From contig JAFWIE010000018.1 in NCBI GenBank assembly GCA_017533825.1, positions 19,868 through 83,867 on the forward strand: 64,000 nucleotides of DNA. Direction: 5' to 3'. Shown one piece after another: positions 43,256 to 54,600 of the stretch; positions within the stretch are counted from its first letter, which is position 1, and every line of letters starts with the position of its first letter. A program made the position numbers and the translations under genes. The notes below the pieces were generated by a model, which saw only the letters and a list, made by a program, of their open reading frames with translations, had not been told where the DNA came from and did no database searches. The stretch is from Atopobiaceae bacterium (GTDB taxonomy: Bacteria > Actinomycetota > Coriobacteriia > Coriobacteriales > Atopobiaceae).

Positions 43256-43558
43256 TGAGTGTCGGACAATGGTTGCGGGCGGTCTTCAAGTTGGCGAGAC
43301 TTTAGGGATGAGTTTCTTTATGTATTGCAAAAGATGCTAGTGTCATGCATGGTCGTGCAGAGGCGGTTATCGTAGCAACCATTGCTTTTTTGCTATGGCG
43401 GCTGTCCACGGTGACGAAGAGCCTGAGCCCGACTGCTTTCCCACAGTGGGATCGTTGTCACGAGGCATATTGGTTCTGCGAATTGCTTTCTTGTCTCCAG
43501 TCGCTGCTATGATTGTCGATATTGACAGAGAGACGAGCAAAGGAACGGTCAAGGCTAT
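43255..43558. other. AT-rich intergenic region before the restriction-modification pair
   Basis: No gene was found. TTGCTT (43483-43488) and TATGAT (43508-43513), 19 bp apart, could form a weak promoter for the methyltransferase gene. A small hairpin with a T-rich loop lies near 43370-43400. The base composition is lower in GC than the flanking genes. Confidence 0.4.
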
Positions 43559-44953
43559 ATGACTGAGGCATTCGAGCAGGCAATACGGACACGCATTAAA
43601 GCGATATCGGATACACCAGAGGCAAGACGACAAGCGCTCGCCCAACACCTTACGCCACCTGAGGTGGCAGAACTCGCTGCGAGTTTATTCAGCGATGCTG
43701 ACCGGGCTCTAGATTGTCTTGACCTCGGTGGGGGGACGGGCATCCTATCCGTTGCCCTGCTCGAGCGGTATGGGGAGCAAGTCGAACGGATCGACACCGT
43801 AGAACTGGACCCAACGCTTGCCCGGGTGTACGACGAGGAGCTAAGGGAGCGAGTGGGGGGTAAGACCATCCTCGGTGATGCACTGATTGCCGGTGTGAAT
43901 GGTGGAACAAGGTATGATCGCATTATCCTGAATCCGCCATACAAGAAGATGGCATCCAACGACCCGAGACAGTCGTGCTTGCCTGCCCACTCTGCGAATC
44001 TATACTCGGCGTTCATAATGCGAGGCGTAGAGCAGCTGAGGGATGGCGGGGAACTGGTGGCAATCGTCCCGAGGTCCTGGACAAATGGCGACTACTTCAC
44101 CCCGTTCCGTCGTTTCGTCCTATCGCAGTGCTCGCTCGATATGCTCCACATCTACGGTTCCCGCGACGAGGTCTTCTCCGACACGAACGTGCTGCAGGAG
44201 ACGATGATTGTGCGTTTCTCCAAGAGGCGGCAGGTAGGTAAGATTAGAGTCAGTGAGTCGGTCGTAAAGGGCGCCACACTCGTCGTCAGGGAGTATGAGG
44301 CGAGGGACTTGATAGTCGGGGACAAGCTCGTGGTGCGCATATCACCCGAGGAGAGCACGAGTCTCGGCGAAACCGTTGAGAGTGTGGGCCTGTGTCCCTC
44401 AACGGGCAAGGTGGTTGACTTCCGCAGCAGAGGTTACATCACGCAGGAAAAGCCAAAGGAACGTCCATCGGTGCCTCTTATATATGTAGGGAACTTCCCT
44501 AAGGGGCAACTCCAACATCCACTGTCATTCGGCAAAGGCCAGTGGTTTTGCTTGGATGACGAATGGGCAACTAAACAGGTGTGCGATCCGGGTGCCTACG
44601 TTCTCGTCAAGCGGTTTTCGGCCAAGGAGGAGCGTCGTCGGGTGGTTGCATATCCGCTTGTGGTGGACGCTCCCGTGGCGCTGGAGAACCATTCGTCGTT
44701 TCTGCACCAGGGACGACCGCGCAGAGTCGTGCCATTGAGGTCGGCAGACCTCGCATACGGGCTGTCCCTATGGCTAAACAGTACTTTTATTGACGAATGG
44801 TTCCGTGGTGTGTCCGGTTCCACCCAGGTAAATGCAGGCGACATCAAGAAGATGCCCTGTCCCTCTCTTGACGATCTTGAGAGCCTTGGGCAGAAGTGGT
44901 CCGTCGGAATGGACCAGAAGGTAATCGATGAGGTTTGTGGGGTGTTGATATGA
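43559..44953 (+). CDS. BsuBI/PstI-type DNA adenine-N6 methyltransferase
   Basis: A 464-residue type II modification enzyme. The SAM motif is DCLDLGGGTGILSVALLERYG (about 53-71), followed by the acidic VELDP and the catalytic motif IV IILNPPYKK (NPPY at 125-128). IVPRSWTNGDYFTPFRRFVL and the C-terminal target-recognition part follow (ending STFIDEWFRGVSGSTQVNAGDIKKMPCPSL). The adjacent endonuclease of the BsuBI/PstI family makes CTGCAG the expected target, methylated at adenine. The stop overlaps the endonuclease start by ATGA. Confidence 0.9.
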   Translation: MTEAFEQAIRTRIKAISDTPEARRQALAQHLTPPEVAELAASLFSDADRALDCLDLGGGTGILSVALLERYGEQVERIDTVELDPTLARVYDEELRERVGGKTILGDALIAGVNGGTRYDRIILNPPYKKMASNDPRQSCLPAHSANLYSAFIMRGVEQLRDGGELVAIVPRSWTNGDYFTPFRRFVLSQCSLDMLHIYGSRDEVFSDTNVLQETMIVRFSKRRQVGKIRVSESVVKGATLVVREYEARDLIVGDKLVVRISPEESTSLGETVESVGLCPSTGKVVDFRSRGYITQEKPKERPSVPLIYVGNFPKGQLQHPLSFGKGQWFCLDDEWATKQVCDPGAYVLVKRFSAKEERRRVVAYPLVVDAPVALENHSSFLHQGRPRRVVPLRSADLAYGLSLWLNSTFIDEWFRGVSGSTQVNAGDIKKMPCPSLDDLESLGQKWSVGMDQKVIDEVCGVLI

Positions 44954-45939
44954 CGGAGCGGTTTGTCTCAGAGTACAACGATTTCGAGGGGTATTCGGCA
45001 AGCGACCTGCTGGAACGAACGGAAGACCTTTTCGCGGTGCTTGGTATGGATCGGGAACGTTCCAACGAACGCTCTGCGATGACTTTCCTTGCCCTTGCTG
45101 ATGTGCGCCCGGGTGCGAACTGGACGACCGCAACGAACGAAATGTACACAACAAGGCAGATAATGGACTGGATACGGGACCAGATGGGTATCGACTACGC
45201 CCCTAATACGAGGGAGGCCATCAGGCGCTTCACTCTTCATCAGTTCATTGCGGGCGGGCTTGTGCAATTCAATGCGGACGACCCCAACCGTCCTGTCAAC
45301 TCGCCAAAGAACAACTACCGGATTGTGCCTCCGCTCCTGCCGGTAATACGAGGAATAGACACTCCCGAATACCCAAACTTGCTTGACACGTTCTTGTCCG
45401 GCATCAAGGCTTGGAACCAGCAGGTAGCCGAGGAGAGGAAGATGAACAGGGTGCCAGTTCGGATGCCGGACGGAACTGACATGACGCTCTCGGCGGGTGG
45501 CCAGAATGTGCTCATCAAGAAGATGGTCGAGGAGTTCTGCCCAAGGTACGTGCCGGGTGGAGTGGTTCTTTACATAGATGATACTGACAAGGCACTCGGC
45601 GGTGTCGTGGACGATGTCTTGCAGCTGCTCGGAATTGAGATACCCGAGCACGGCAAAGCGCCCGACCTCATCGTATGGGACAAGCAAAACAACTGGGTCT
45701 TCATGATGGAGGCTTGTTCCACCCACGGGCCCGTTGATGTGATGCGCAAGCAAGAGCTGAGGACGCTATTCGATGGCATCAAGGCTCCGATGGTGTTCGT
45801 GTCCTGCTTCCCCGACCGCACTGTCATGAGGAGATACTTCGCAGATTTGGCTTGGGAAACTGAGGCATGGTGTGCCGATGCGCCAGACCATATGGTTCAC
45901 CTCGATGGAGCGAAGTTCCTCGGCCCATATGAGGAATGA
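44950..45939 (+). CDS. BsuBI/PstI-family restriction endonuclease
   Basis: A 329-residue type II endonuclease from ATG 44950, overlapping the methyltransferase stop. The N-terminal half has a winged-helix-like region (TTRQIMDWIRDQMGIDYAPNTREAIRRFTLHQFI). The C-terminal catalytic part has GGVVLYIDDTDKALGG, HGKAPDLIVWDKQNNWVFMMEACSTHGPVDVMRKQEL, with Asp and Glu in PDLIVWD...EA. The last piece matches the BsuBI/PstI C-terminal domain (E-A-x-x-SHGP). Target CTGCAG is inferred from the family. No controller (C) protein gene is seen. Confidence 0.9.
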   Translation: MTERFVSEYNDFEGYSASDLLERTEDLFAVLGMDRERSNERSAMTFLALADVRPGANWTTATNEMYTTRQIMDWIRDQMGIDYAPNTREAIRRFTLHQFIAGGLVQFNADDPNRPVNSPKNNYRIVPPLLPVIRGIDTPEYPNLLDTFLSGIKAWNQQVAEERKMNRVPVRMPDGTDMTLSAGGQNVLIKKMVEEFCPRYVPGGVVLYIDDTDKALGGVVDDVLQLLGIEIPEHGKAPDLIVWDKQNNWVFMMEACSTHGPVDVMRKQELRTLFDGIKAPMVFVSCFPDRTVMRRYFADLAWETEAWCADAPDHMVHLDGAKFLGPYEE

Positions 45940-46263
45940 GCAAATGTTTTCGTGCGTACATAGCAACGCACCTCGAAAGGTGTGACAAATCCGGGGTGAA
46001 GGTCATGGGTGGGCAGATCTTGCAGGGCATAGACCTGTCCGGAGTCCGAAACAGTTAGTGTGAGCCATGTGCGTGGCTGGTGAAGCCCGTAAAGCAGCGT
46101 AAGATGATGTAAGGCGCAGAGCGCGGCTTCTGGCTCGACGAGGAAGTACGGGTGTGCGGACGAGGAGCCTCTTTACCTCGCAGCGTGCACTTGCAAGTTT
46201 GGGGGCTTACACGCTTGGTGCGGAACGCTACAATTAGTTTGTTAACCGCCGAGAGGAGCATGT
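45940..46263. other. intergenic region with promoter for the STAS gene
   Basis: Apart from the promoter at 46207-46234 nothing convincing was found. A 17-codon frame at 46005-46058 has no supporting evidence. Confidence 0.5.
46207..46234 (+). promoter_or_regulatory. promoter of the STAS-SpoIIE operon
   Basis: TTACAC (46207-46212) and TACAAT (46229-46234) are separated by 16 bp, 30 bp before the gene. This is a vegetative-type promoter; no SigB-type motif (GTTT/GGGTAT) was seen. Confidence 0.6.
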
Positions 46264-46560
46264 ATGGGAATGACGATCGCCACGACAACGAACGACGCTA
46301 TTGTGACCATCGCGCTTGATGGATGGCTTGATACTACTGGGGCGCCGCAACTTGCCGAAGCACTCAACAACCTCGATGAGTCGTGCACCGAGCTTGTTCT
46401 CGACTTTGAGAACCTCGAGTATATTTCTTCGGCTGGCTTGCGCCAGATCGTATCTGCGCACAAGAAGATGAAGGGCAATGTAGTGGTGCGAAACGTCAAG
46501 CCAGAGGTAATGCAGGTCTTCCACATGGCGGGATTCGATAAGCGTCTCAACATCTCATAG
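46264..46560 (+). CDS. STAS-domain anti-sigma factor antagonist
   Basis: A 98-residue SpoIIAA/RsbV-like protein, with GAGAGGAG upstream. The core is LVLDFENLEYISSAGLRQIVSAHKKMK with the phospho-acceptor Ser55 or Ser56 in ISSAG. In its unphosphorylated form it would bind an RsbW-type kinase and free the sigma factor or another target. The next gene, 1 bp downstream, encodes both a SpoIIE phosphatase and an RsbW-type kinase, which presumably act on this serine. Confidence 0.93.
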   Translation: MGMTIATTTNDAIVTIALDGWLDTTGAPQLAEALNNLDESCTELVLDFENLEYISSAGLRQIVSAHKKMKGNVVVRNVKPEVMQVFHMAGFDKRLNIS

Positions 46561-46561
46561 C

Positions 46562-48523
46562 ATGGCAAGGGACAAAGCGCACCATTCGATTCTCACTGGC
46601 TTTGCCATTGGAACGATGCTTGCCTTCGTTGTGGCGGGCACATTGTCTGTGCTGTTCGCGTATGTACGCAGCGTCATGTCATTCAATGAATACTGGTCAA
46701 TGACAACCGGCCAGATAGGGGTGTTGTTGGATGATCTGCTTCAGGCTGGCTCATACGACGAGCTCTTCTCGTCTGCAGACAGTGCAACCTACAAGAAACT
46801 TCGACAGGCTCTGAAGGACTGTGTGATCTATTACGACGTTGACTGCGGTTACCTATACACCATTAACCCGGAACGAACTCAGCGTACGTTCCTGCTCTCC
46901 GCTTCCGGCGACGAGCACGAAGACGCGTTGCTCCGCAGTGAGCGGAGCTTAGGCGCCGTCTCTACGGCCCCCATCAATGCAGCTGAGCTGCGGGCACTCA
47001 ATGGGGAAGAATCCAACTGGCCCGATGTGTCCGACAACGAATTTGGTAGACACTTTTGTTGGTATCGGCGAATTGAGCTGCCCGACAACAAAGGTCACGC
47101 GATTATCGGCATCGATCAGGACATGTCGGTGTACTACGACTTCATCGATAGGGATATTTGGCATTTTGCCACGCTGATGTTTCTGCTCTTGGTTTGCATA
47201 GCCGCAGCAGAGATAATTCTGCTGAAACGTAACGTGGTAACGCCAATCCAAGAAGTGACGTCGCACATGCGAGCCTTTGCGGTGGACGGCTTTGCCAAAG
47301 ACAGACTGCAGATCAAAAGAAGAGATGAAATCGGCGAAATCGCACTTACGTTCAACCAGATGACGATGGACATTGAGCAAAGCGTGCGAAAAATCGAAGA
47401 GATGACTGAAGAGCGCGTTGCCACGTTGACGGAGCTGCAGGTTGCCAAAAGAATCCAACAAGGACAGGTGCCGGCTTCAAAGTCTGTTGCAGGTGCGGGA
47501 TACGAGGTATACGCATCGGCTCGTACCGCCCGCATCGTGGGAGGAGACTTCTACGACGTGATGGAGCTTGATGACGGACGGGTCGCACTCGTCAACGCTG
47601 ACGTCTCGGGCAAAGGGATAAGCGCGGCATTGTTTATGTCTATGTTCATGACGCTGCTGCGTGAGAAGCTGGAGAAGAAGAAGGACCCTGCGCAAGCACT
47701 CAATGAGGCTAACGACGTTGTTGTCAACAACAATCCAGAGAACATGTTCGCGACGGTCATTGCTGCTATATTCGATCCCGTAACCGGCATACTCACTTTT
47801 GCGAATGCCGGGCATATGCCGCCCCTTGTGGTGGGAAGTGGTTTTTTGCAACCCGATCCCGGCATTGCGCTTGGTCTCTTTGAGGATGCGGGAATCGTGA
47901 ACGAGACCCTGGTACTCAACCCCGGTGACGGTATCGTCTTCTATACCGACGGCACCACTGAGACAAACAACCCGCAGCATCAGTTCTTTGGGGAGGAGCG
48001 TCTTCTCCAGGCGGTTGAAGACGTCCATGGTGCACAGGATGCAGTCGAGACAATCGTGAGGGCGGTGGATGCCTTTACTGGTGAGGCTGAGCAGTTTGAC
48101 GACCTGACGTTGGTGTCGCTCTTTGCGTTGGAACGCGATGTGTGCGTATGGAAGGCGACGGTTGAACCACAGCTCGCGGCCCTTGCAGAGGTGCGCCAGC
48201 ACCTGGAGGAGTTCTGTGATGGCGATAACGGTCTCTTCAAGCGTGTGATGCTCGCCTGTGACGAGGGGTTTACCAACGTAACGAGCTATTCTGGTGCCAC
48301 CTTTGTCGAGTTTGAGATCACGCGCATAGACGGACAGCTCGTTGTGTGCATGACAGATGACGGCATGCCCTTCGACCCGCTCACCTACGAGAGCGCCGAC
48401 CTCGAGTTTGAGGATTTGGAGTTTGGCGGGATGGGAATCTCGTTCATAAAGCAGTCGTGTGACGAGGTGGCTTACGCGTATGAGGATGGCAAGAACGTCT
48501 TGAGGATGACGTTCTTCCTGTAG
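46562..48523 (+). CDS. membrane sensor with HAMP, SpoIIE/PP2C phosphatase and RsbW-like kinase domains
   Basis: A 653-residue protein. Two membrane helices (about 10-35 and 200-222) flank an extracytoplasmic sensor region of 160 residues. HAMP (about 223-280) and a short coiled coil follow. The SpoIIE domain (about 310-510) has ARTARIVGGDFYDVMELDDGR, VNADVSGKGISAALFM, FANAGHMPPLVV, IVFYTDGTTE and FDDLTLVSL. The C-terminal HATPase (about 525-653) has an intact N-box CDEGFTNVTSY and the D-G motif MTDDGMPFDP, so it could be active as kinase. Signal sensing would shift the phosphorylation of the adjacent STAS protein. Confidence 0.9.
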   Translation: MARDKAHHSILTGFAIGTMLAFVVAGTLSVLFAYVRSVMSFNEYWSMTTGQIGVLLDDLLQAGSYDELFSSADSATYKKLRQALKDCVIYYDVDCGYLYTINPERTQRTFLLSASGDEHEDALLRSERSLGAVSTAPINAAELRALNGEESNWPDVSDNEFGRHFCWYRRIELPDNKGHAIIGIDQDMSVYYDFIDRDIWHFATLMFLLLVCIAAAEIILLKRNVVTPIQEVTSHMRAFAVDGFAKDRLQIKRRDEIGEIALTFNQMTMDIEQSVRKIEEMTEERVATLTELQVAKRIQQGQVPASKSVAGAGYEVYASARTARIVGGDFYDVMELDDGRVALVNADVSGKGISAALFMSMFMTLLREKLEKKKDPAQALNEANDVVVNNNPENMFATVIAAIFDPVTGILTFANAGHMPPLVVGSGFLQPDPGIALGLFEDAGIVNETLVLNPGDGIVFYTDGTTETNNPQHQFFGEERLLQAVEDVHGAQDAVETIVRAVDAFTGEAEQFDDLTLVSLFALERDVCVWKATVEPQLAALAEVRQHLEEFCDGDNGLFKRVMLACDEGFTNVTSYSGATFVEFEITRIDGQLVVCMTDDGMPFDPLTYESADLEFEDLEFGGMGISFIKQSCDEVAYAYEDGKNVLRMTFFL

Positions 48524-48561
48524 TCATGTAGCCAGCATCGCGCGTGGAGGGTACTTACCGT

Positions 48562-48615
48562 GCGACAAATCGCCGTGGCGGCTTCCGACTGGAAGCCGCC
48601 ACGGCGATTTGTCGC
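48562..48615. terminator. perfect 25-bp inverted repeat between convergent operons
   Basis: GCGACAAATCGCCGTGGCGG begins a 25-bp arm perfectly complementary to 48591-48615, with a GACT loop. It lies between the sensor phosphatase and the synthetase gene and probably ends both. No T tract is present. Confidence 0.65.
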
Positions 48616-48650
48616 AAGAATAACCCCTGCGGACTATCCCTGATGAGCTT

Positions 48651-51600
48651 TTACTCCTCTAGATCGAAGAAGCCCAGAGTTTGCATCATCTCGATGGCCT
48701 GCCTGAGGTAGCGAAGCTCGGTAATAGACCACTGGAACCCAAGGCGATAGAGTGCCTTTACCGTGAACCGGTTGGTGCAGGGGTTCTCGTAGCGTATTTC
48801 GTCGTCATCGAGGCTGTAGTTGACGAGAGGCGACACGTACGCGTTGATGCGGTCATCGGCGAGTGCCTCGCGAAGACGTTTGCTGAACGTCTGGTCATCA
48901 ACCACGTCGACGTCAAGACCGCTCTCCTGCATGGCGCGAATGATGTTGCCCATTTCCACGGTGTGGGAGTTGTAGACGTGGAACACGGTGAACTTCGCGT
49001 CAGTTCCGGCGAGCAGCACGATGCCGCGTGCGACTTCGTCAATAGGCGAGAACTCATCGGTCTCGTCCATCTCGGAGACAGGGAAGCATCCCAATGCCAC
49101 ATAGGACTTGAGCGTGCTCATGAAGTTGTTGGTGCTAAAGTTCACTTGGAACTCGCCATCTTGTTGGCGGCTCATGAGGTTGCCCACGCGCATGATCTTT
49201 GCGTCGAGGCCACGTGACCCAACCATGTCCAAGATGGCCTGTTCGGCAAGGAACTTCGTGTGGACATAGCCGTTGGATATCGTGTCCTGCCCCATCTCCA
49301 GTCGGTCCTCGGTCAACGTCTGCTCCACGGCGTCGGAGCCGATGACGTCACCGCCCACCGAAACGGTTGAAACGTGAATGAGACGTGCGCCCTTCCTGAG
49401 ACAGAGCTCGGCAAGGTTGCATACTCCATCCACGTTGATGCTCTTGAGGAAGGAGAAGTTGGCAAAGTGCTTGACGCTTGCCGCGCAGTTGAAGACCGTG
49501 GCGAAGTCGATGCCCTCGAATGCTTCGAGGCTCTGGGTGCTTGTGATGTCACCATCGAGGACCGTAATGCGCTTACCGATAAAGGGACGAATGTCCATCT
49601 CGAAGTAGTAGAACATGCTTGCTCGCAGGCGGTCCTCCGCAGGCACGTCGCTTTGGCCGCGCACGAGACAGTAGATCATGCCCTCAGTGCTGTTGAGTAG
49701 CTCGTTGAGTATGTGGGCGCCAAGGAACCCCGTGCCACCTGTGAGAAGTACGTCACCCAATTGTCCGGGTTTGATGTCGTCGACGAACGCGGGGATGTTG
49801 TGCTGGAGCGCCTTTTGAATGGCGTCCTTGGGCTCATTTTTCTCGGCCGGTTCAGTTGGCTGGTCGGTGCCCCGTCTTCCGTCCGTTCCTGCGCTCTTGC
49901 CCAAAATGACCTGTTCGAGGCCTTCGACGGTGGGTGCGTCGAAGATGTCTTGGTAGGTGAGTGGCAGGTTGTCCACCATGGCGGCCATCATGATCTTGGC
50001 CGCTGTCAGCGACGTTCCACCAACCTCAAAGAAGTTATCGTCCACGCCGACGTTCTCGTTGTTCAAGGTCTTATGGAAAATACTCAGCAGCTTGGTTTGG
50101 AGCTCCGTGGTGGGCTGCTTTGCCTCCTTTTGGGAGAGGGTGGCTTCGATGGCGGGAAGCGCCTTCTTGTCTACCTTGCCGTTGGCGGTGAGCGGAATCT
50201 CGTCAAGCTGCATGAACGCCTGCGGGACCATGTAGGCAGCGAGATAGGACCCAAGATGTGTCTTAAGGGCCTCGATGTCTACCTGATCCTCTGCGGTAAA
50301 GTAGGCCGCCAGGTAGTCCGTTTGGCCATGTATGACGATGACCGTGCTCGTGCGTACGCCGGGATACGAGTTCATAACGCCCTCGATCTCGCCGAGCTCC
50401 ACGCGCAGGCCACGCAGCTTAACCTGGTCGTCCATGCGGCCGCGGTACTCAATCTGGCCGTCCTCGCGCAGGCGCGCGAGGTCTCCGGATCGATACGCAG
50501 GCATGCCCAGCAGCCGCACGAAGCTGCGCGCGTTGAGATCTTCGCGCCCCACGTAGCCGCGGCCCACGCCGGCGCCCAGAATCGCCAGCTCACCTGTGGC
50601 GCCCAACGGCTGCAGGCGGCCGGCACGGTCGACGGTGGCCACGTGCACGTTTACGTTGGGGATACCGATGGTGATGTCGCCGGTACCGTCCACCACCTGC
50701 ATGGTGCAGCTGATGGTTGCCTCGGTGGGACCGTAGCCGTTCATAACGTAGAGGTTGGGGTTGATCTCGCGCAGTCTGTCGAACAGTGCGGGCGGGAACG
50801 CCTCGGCGCCAAAGTCCACGGAGGCGAGGCCGGCCACGGCGCGCGCGAAGTCGGGAGCGTCCAGCATGTTGGACATGTAGCTGGGGGTGCAGCTCATCAC
50901 GTCCACGTGGTTGTCCATCATGAGCTTTGCGATGCCCATGGGGTCAAGGATCTGCTCGCCGGTGGCCAGCACCACGGTGAGGCCGTTGGCCAGGGGCACG
51001 AACTCCTCCATGATGGCGAAGTCGAAGGTGAGCGCGGCGATGGCCAGGCTCGCGTGCCCGCGGCGGGTGTAGCCCAGAATCTCGTGGTTCTTGTCGTCGT
51101 CGTCCACGAAGTTCACCAGGTTGCGGTTGGTGAGCATCACGCCCTTGGGACGTCCCGTGGAACCAGAGGTGTAGATGACGTAGGCCAGGTTGTGCGGCGC
51201 GACGTCGACGTTGAGGTTCTGCGTGTTGCCCTGCGCAGCGGCCTGCTTTGCCTCCACGATGGAGAGATTCAGGTCGGCCACCTGCTCGAACAGCTCTGCG
51301 CGTTGCTCCAGCACCTCGGCGGTGGTAAGCACGAGCCTGCAGCCTGAGTCCTCCAGGATGTAGCGCACACGCTCCTCGGGATACTCGGGGTCGATGGGCA
51401 GGAAGGCGCCGCCGGCCTTGAGGGCGGCCTGGCGCATCACGTAGGCCCAGCTGTTGCGCTCGGCCATAACTGCCACCATGGACTCGGGGCCGACTCCGGC
51501 GTCTGCGAGCACGTGGGCGATGGCGTTCGCCTGCGCGTTGAGCTCACCATAGGTGAGCGTGCGGTCGCAGGCAACGAGCGCCACGGCGTCCGACCTGGCC

Positions 51601-54600
51601 GCTGCCTGGTCCTGCACCAGGCGATAGGCGGGACGCTCGGCCACCGGCCAGTCCGTATCGTGCAGCGAGCGGATGCGCGCCTCTTCCTCGGCGGTAACGA
51701 GTCGCACCTGGCCCAGGGTGTCGCGCTTCGTGAACTCGCGGCACACGACCAGCGCCATGTTCAGCAGGCCCTCGACGGTGTTGGCGCTGTATTGGGCAGG
51801 GTCGTACGAGCAGTTGATGATGGACTTGTTGCCTTCCATAAATAGGTCGATGTCCATGCCGGCCTTTGCCTGCGAGAGCTTGAGGTCAATCTCGTGCGCC
51901 TTGCGGCCGCCAATGACCATGTCGCCGTTGACAGCATCGCCCTGATAGGCAAAGAGGATGTCGCCCTTGATGTCGTAGGCACCACGGATCTCGGCAAAGC
52001 TGTAGATGTCGTTGGCCATGGCGCTCAGCAGATACTGTTGGCAAGCCGCAACGGCGTCGGCCACGGAGCGGGCGGGGTCGTCCACGAACAGTACGGGCAG
52101 CGTCTTTACCAGCATGGTAACGCTGCGCTCCAGTCTGGAGTCGTTGCGTCCGTTATAGATGGTAGAGAACACCGCGCCGTCCTCTGCTGCGGTGTTTGAC
52201 TGCAGTGCCAGACCAAACGCTGTGGTGAAGAACGCATTGGGCGTGACGCCGTGCGTCTCGCAGAAGATACGGACCTCGTTCGCGAACTCTGCCTCTAGGC
52301 GTGTGTATGCGATGTGATCGCCGTTCTTGTCGCCATCCTTTACGGGCAGGGTGTCGCCGCCGCAACCGCGGAAGATGCCGTCATAGAACGCCTTGGCCGC
52401 GTCGAGGCGCTCGGATGCGCGTGCCGCTTCCTCATCGAGGGCATACTCGTAGCCGGTATACGTCTCGGCCTCCACCTCGCCGTCCTGATAGGCGTGCTCG
52501 ATGTCGTCGAACAGAATGTCCAGCGACTCGCCGTCGCTTACGATGTGGTGCGTGTCTATGAAGAGGAACTTGCCTTCGGTTGTGTCGAACAGCTCAACGC
52601 GGAATAGTGGCTCGCCCGAGGTGAGGTCAAACGGGCGCACGAGGTCCTGTACGGCGGGAAGCGTCGAAAGCACTGGGAGCTCGGGGACTTGTGGCTTGTT
52701 CCTTACGGCCCGGATTTCGCCGTCTTCATCGCGACGTACGGTCATGAACAAATATGGGTGCGCGAGAATTGCCCTTTGGAGGGCGCGACTCAGTTGCCCG
52801 ATGTCTACGGCATCGTCCAGACGATACAGGTATGGAATGTTGTAAACCGTTGAGTCAGGGAAGCGCAGGCACTCCACGAAGATGCCGGCCTGGGTCTGGG
52901 AGAGGGGATATGCCTCACGCAGCTCGTAATCCACCTGCTCGGCAGCATTGCTGACGAGTTCCTCAATCTCGATGACCGTCCTCGCATCGAAGACGTCGGC
53001 AACCTTAACGGCCATACCAAACTCCTCGCCCAGCAGGGCGCAGAGACGAATGCAGCCGATGGAGGAAAGGCCTACACCAAAGAGGTCGGTGGTTATGCCA
53101 ATCTCCTCAATGCCTATCACCGTGCATGCGATGGCGAGGATGCGCTCCTGCGTCTCGTTTTGAGCTGGTACGATTTCGTCACCCGTCACCTGTACCTCGG
53201 GCAGCGCCTTCTTGTCCACCTTGCCATTAGCCGTGAGCGGCAGTTCGTCCAACTGCAGGTAGGCCTGGGGCACCATGTAGGAGGTGAGATACTTGGCGAG
53301 ATGGGCCTTGAAGTCGACCAGGTCCACTTCTTGATCGGCCGTAAAGTACGCAGCCAGGAAGTCGGTCTCGCCATGGGCGACGATGCATACGCTGGTGCGC
53401 ACACCGGGATACGAGTTCATTACACTCTCGATCTCGCCCAACTCAATGCGCAGGCCGCGCAGCTTAACCTGGTCGTCCATGCGGCCGCGGTACTCGATCT
53501 GGCCGTCGGCCCGCAGGCGTGCGAGGTCACCGGAGCGGTAGGCCGGCATGCCCAGCAGGCGTATGAAGCTGCGTGCGTTGAGGTCCTCACGACCCACATA
53601 GCCGCGACCCACGCCGTCACCCAGGATGGCGAGCTCGCCGGTGGCACCGAGCGGCTGCAGCCTGCCCGCGCGGTCCACGGTGGCCACGTGCACGTTGACG
53701 TTAGGAATGCCAATGGTAACGTTTGAGGCGTCGGTAACCACTTGCATGGTGCAGCTGATGGTAGCCTCGGTGGGACCGTAGCCGTTCATGATGTAGATGT
53801 CTGGGTTGACGGCAGTGAGGCGAGCGTACAGGTCGGGCGGGAATGCCTCGGCGCCCATGTCCACCGACTGGAGGTTGGCAACGGCGTCGGCGAAGGCGGG
53901 TACGGCTAGCATGTTGGAGAGGTAGCTGGGCGTGCAGCTCATCACGTCCACGTTGTTCTTGCGCATGAGCCTGCCCATGGCGATGGGATCCATTATCTGC
54001 TCGCTCGTTGCCAGCACCACCGTGAGACCGTTGGCCAGAGGCACGAACTCCTCCATGATGGCGAAGTCGAAGGTGAGTGCTGCGATGGCCAAACTCACGT
54101 GGGCACGTTGCGTGTAGCCCAGAATCTCGCGATTCTTCTCGTCGTCATCCACGAAGTTCACCAGGTTGTGGTTCTCGATCATAACGCCCTTGGGACGACC
54201 GGTGGATCCGGAGGTGTAGATGACGTAGGCCAGGTCGTGGGGGTCGACGGCGACATTGAGGTTCGACTGGTCGTTGTGCTTGGCGGCAAGAGATGCCTCC
54301 AAGACCTTCACCTCGAGGTCGGTGATACCCGTAAAGAGGTCGGCCCTGCGCGTAAGGATTTCTCGCGTGGTAACAACGAGTCTGCAGCCCGAATCCTCGA
54401 GGATGTAGCGCACACGCTCCTCGGGGTACTCGGGGTCGATGGGTAGGAAGGCAGCGCCTGCCTTGAGCGCAGCCTGACGCATAACGTACGCCCAGCTATT
54501 GCGATCAGCCATTACGGCAACCATGGAACCCGTCGTGGCACCCGCGTTGGCAATCGCGCGTCCCACCGCGTTGGCCAGTCCATTCAACTCACCGTAGGTG

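Noticed and set aside
46005..46058. A 17-codon frame before the STAS gene
   Set aside because: No similarity, weak RBS, and too short to support without expression data.
49713..51347. A 544-codon open frame on the plus strand opposite the NRPS gene
   Set aside because: It mirrors the codon pattern of the synthetase on the other strand, has no recognisable domain, and the minus-strand protein is clearly real.
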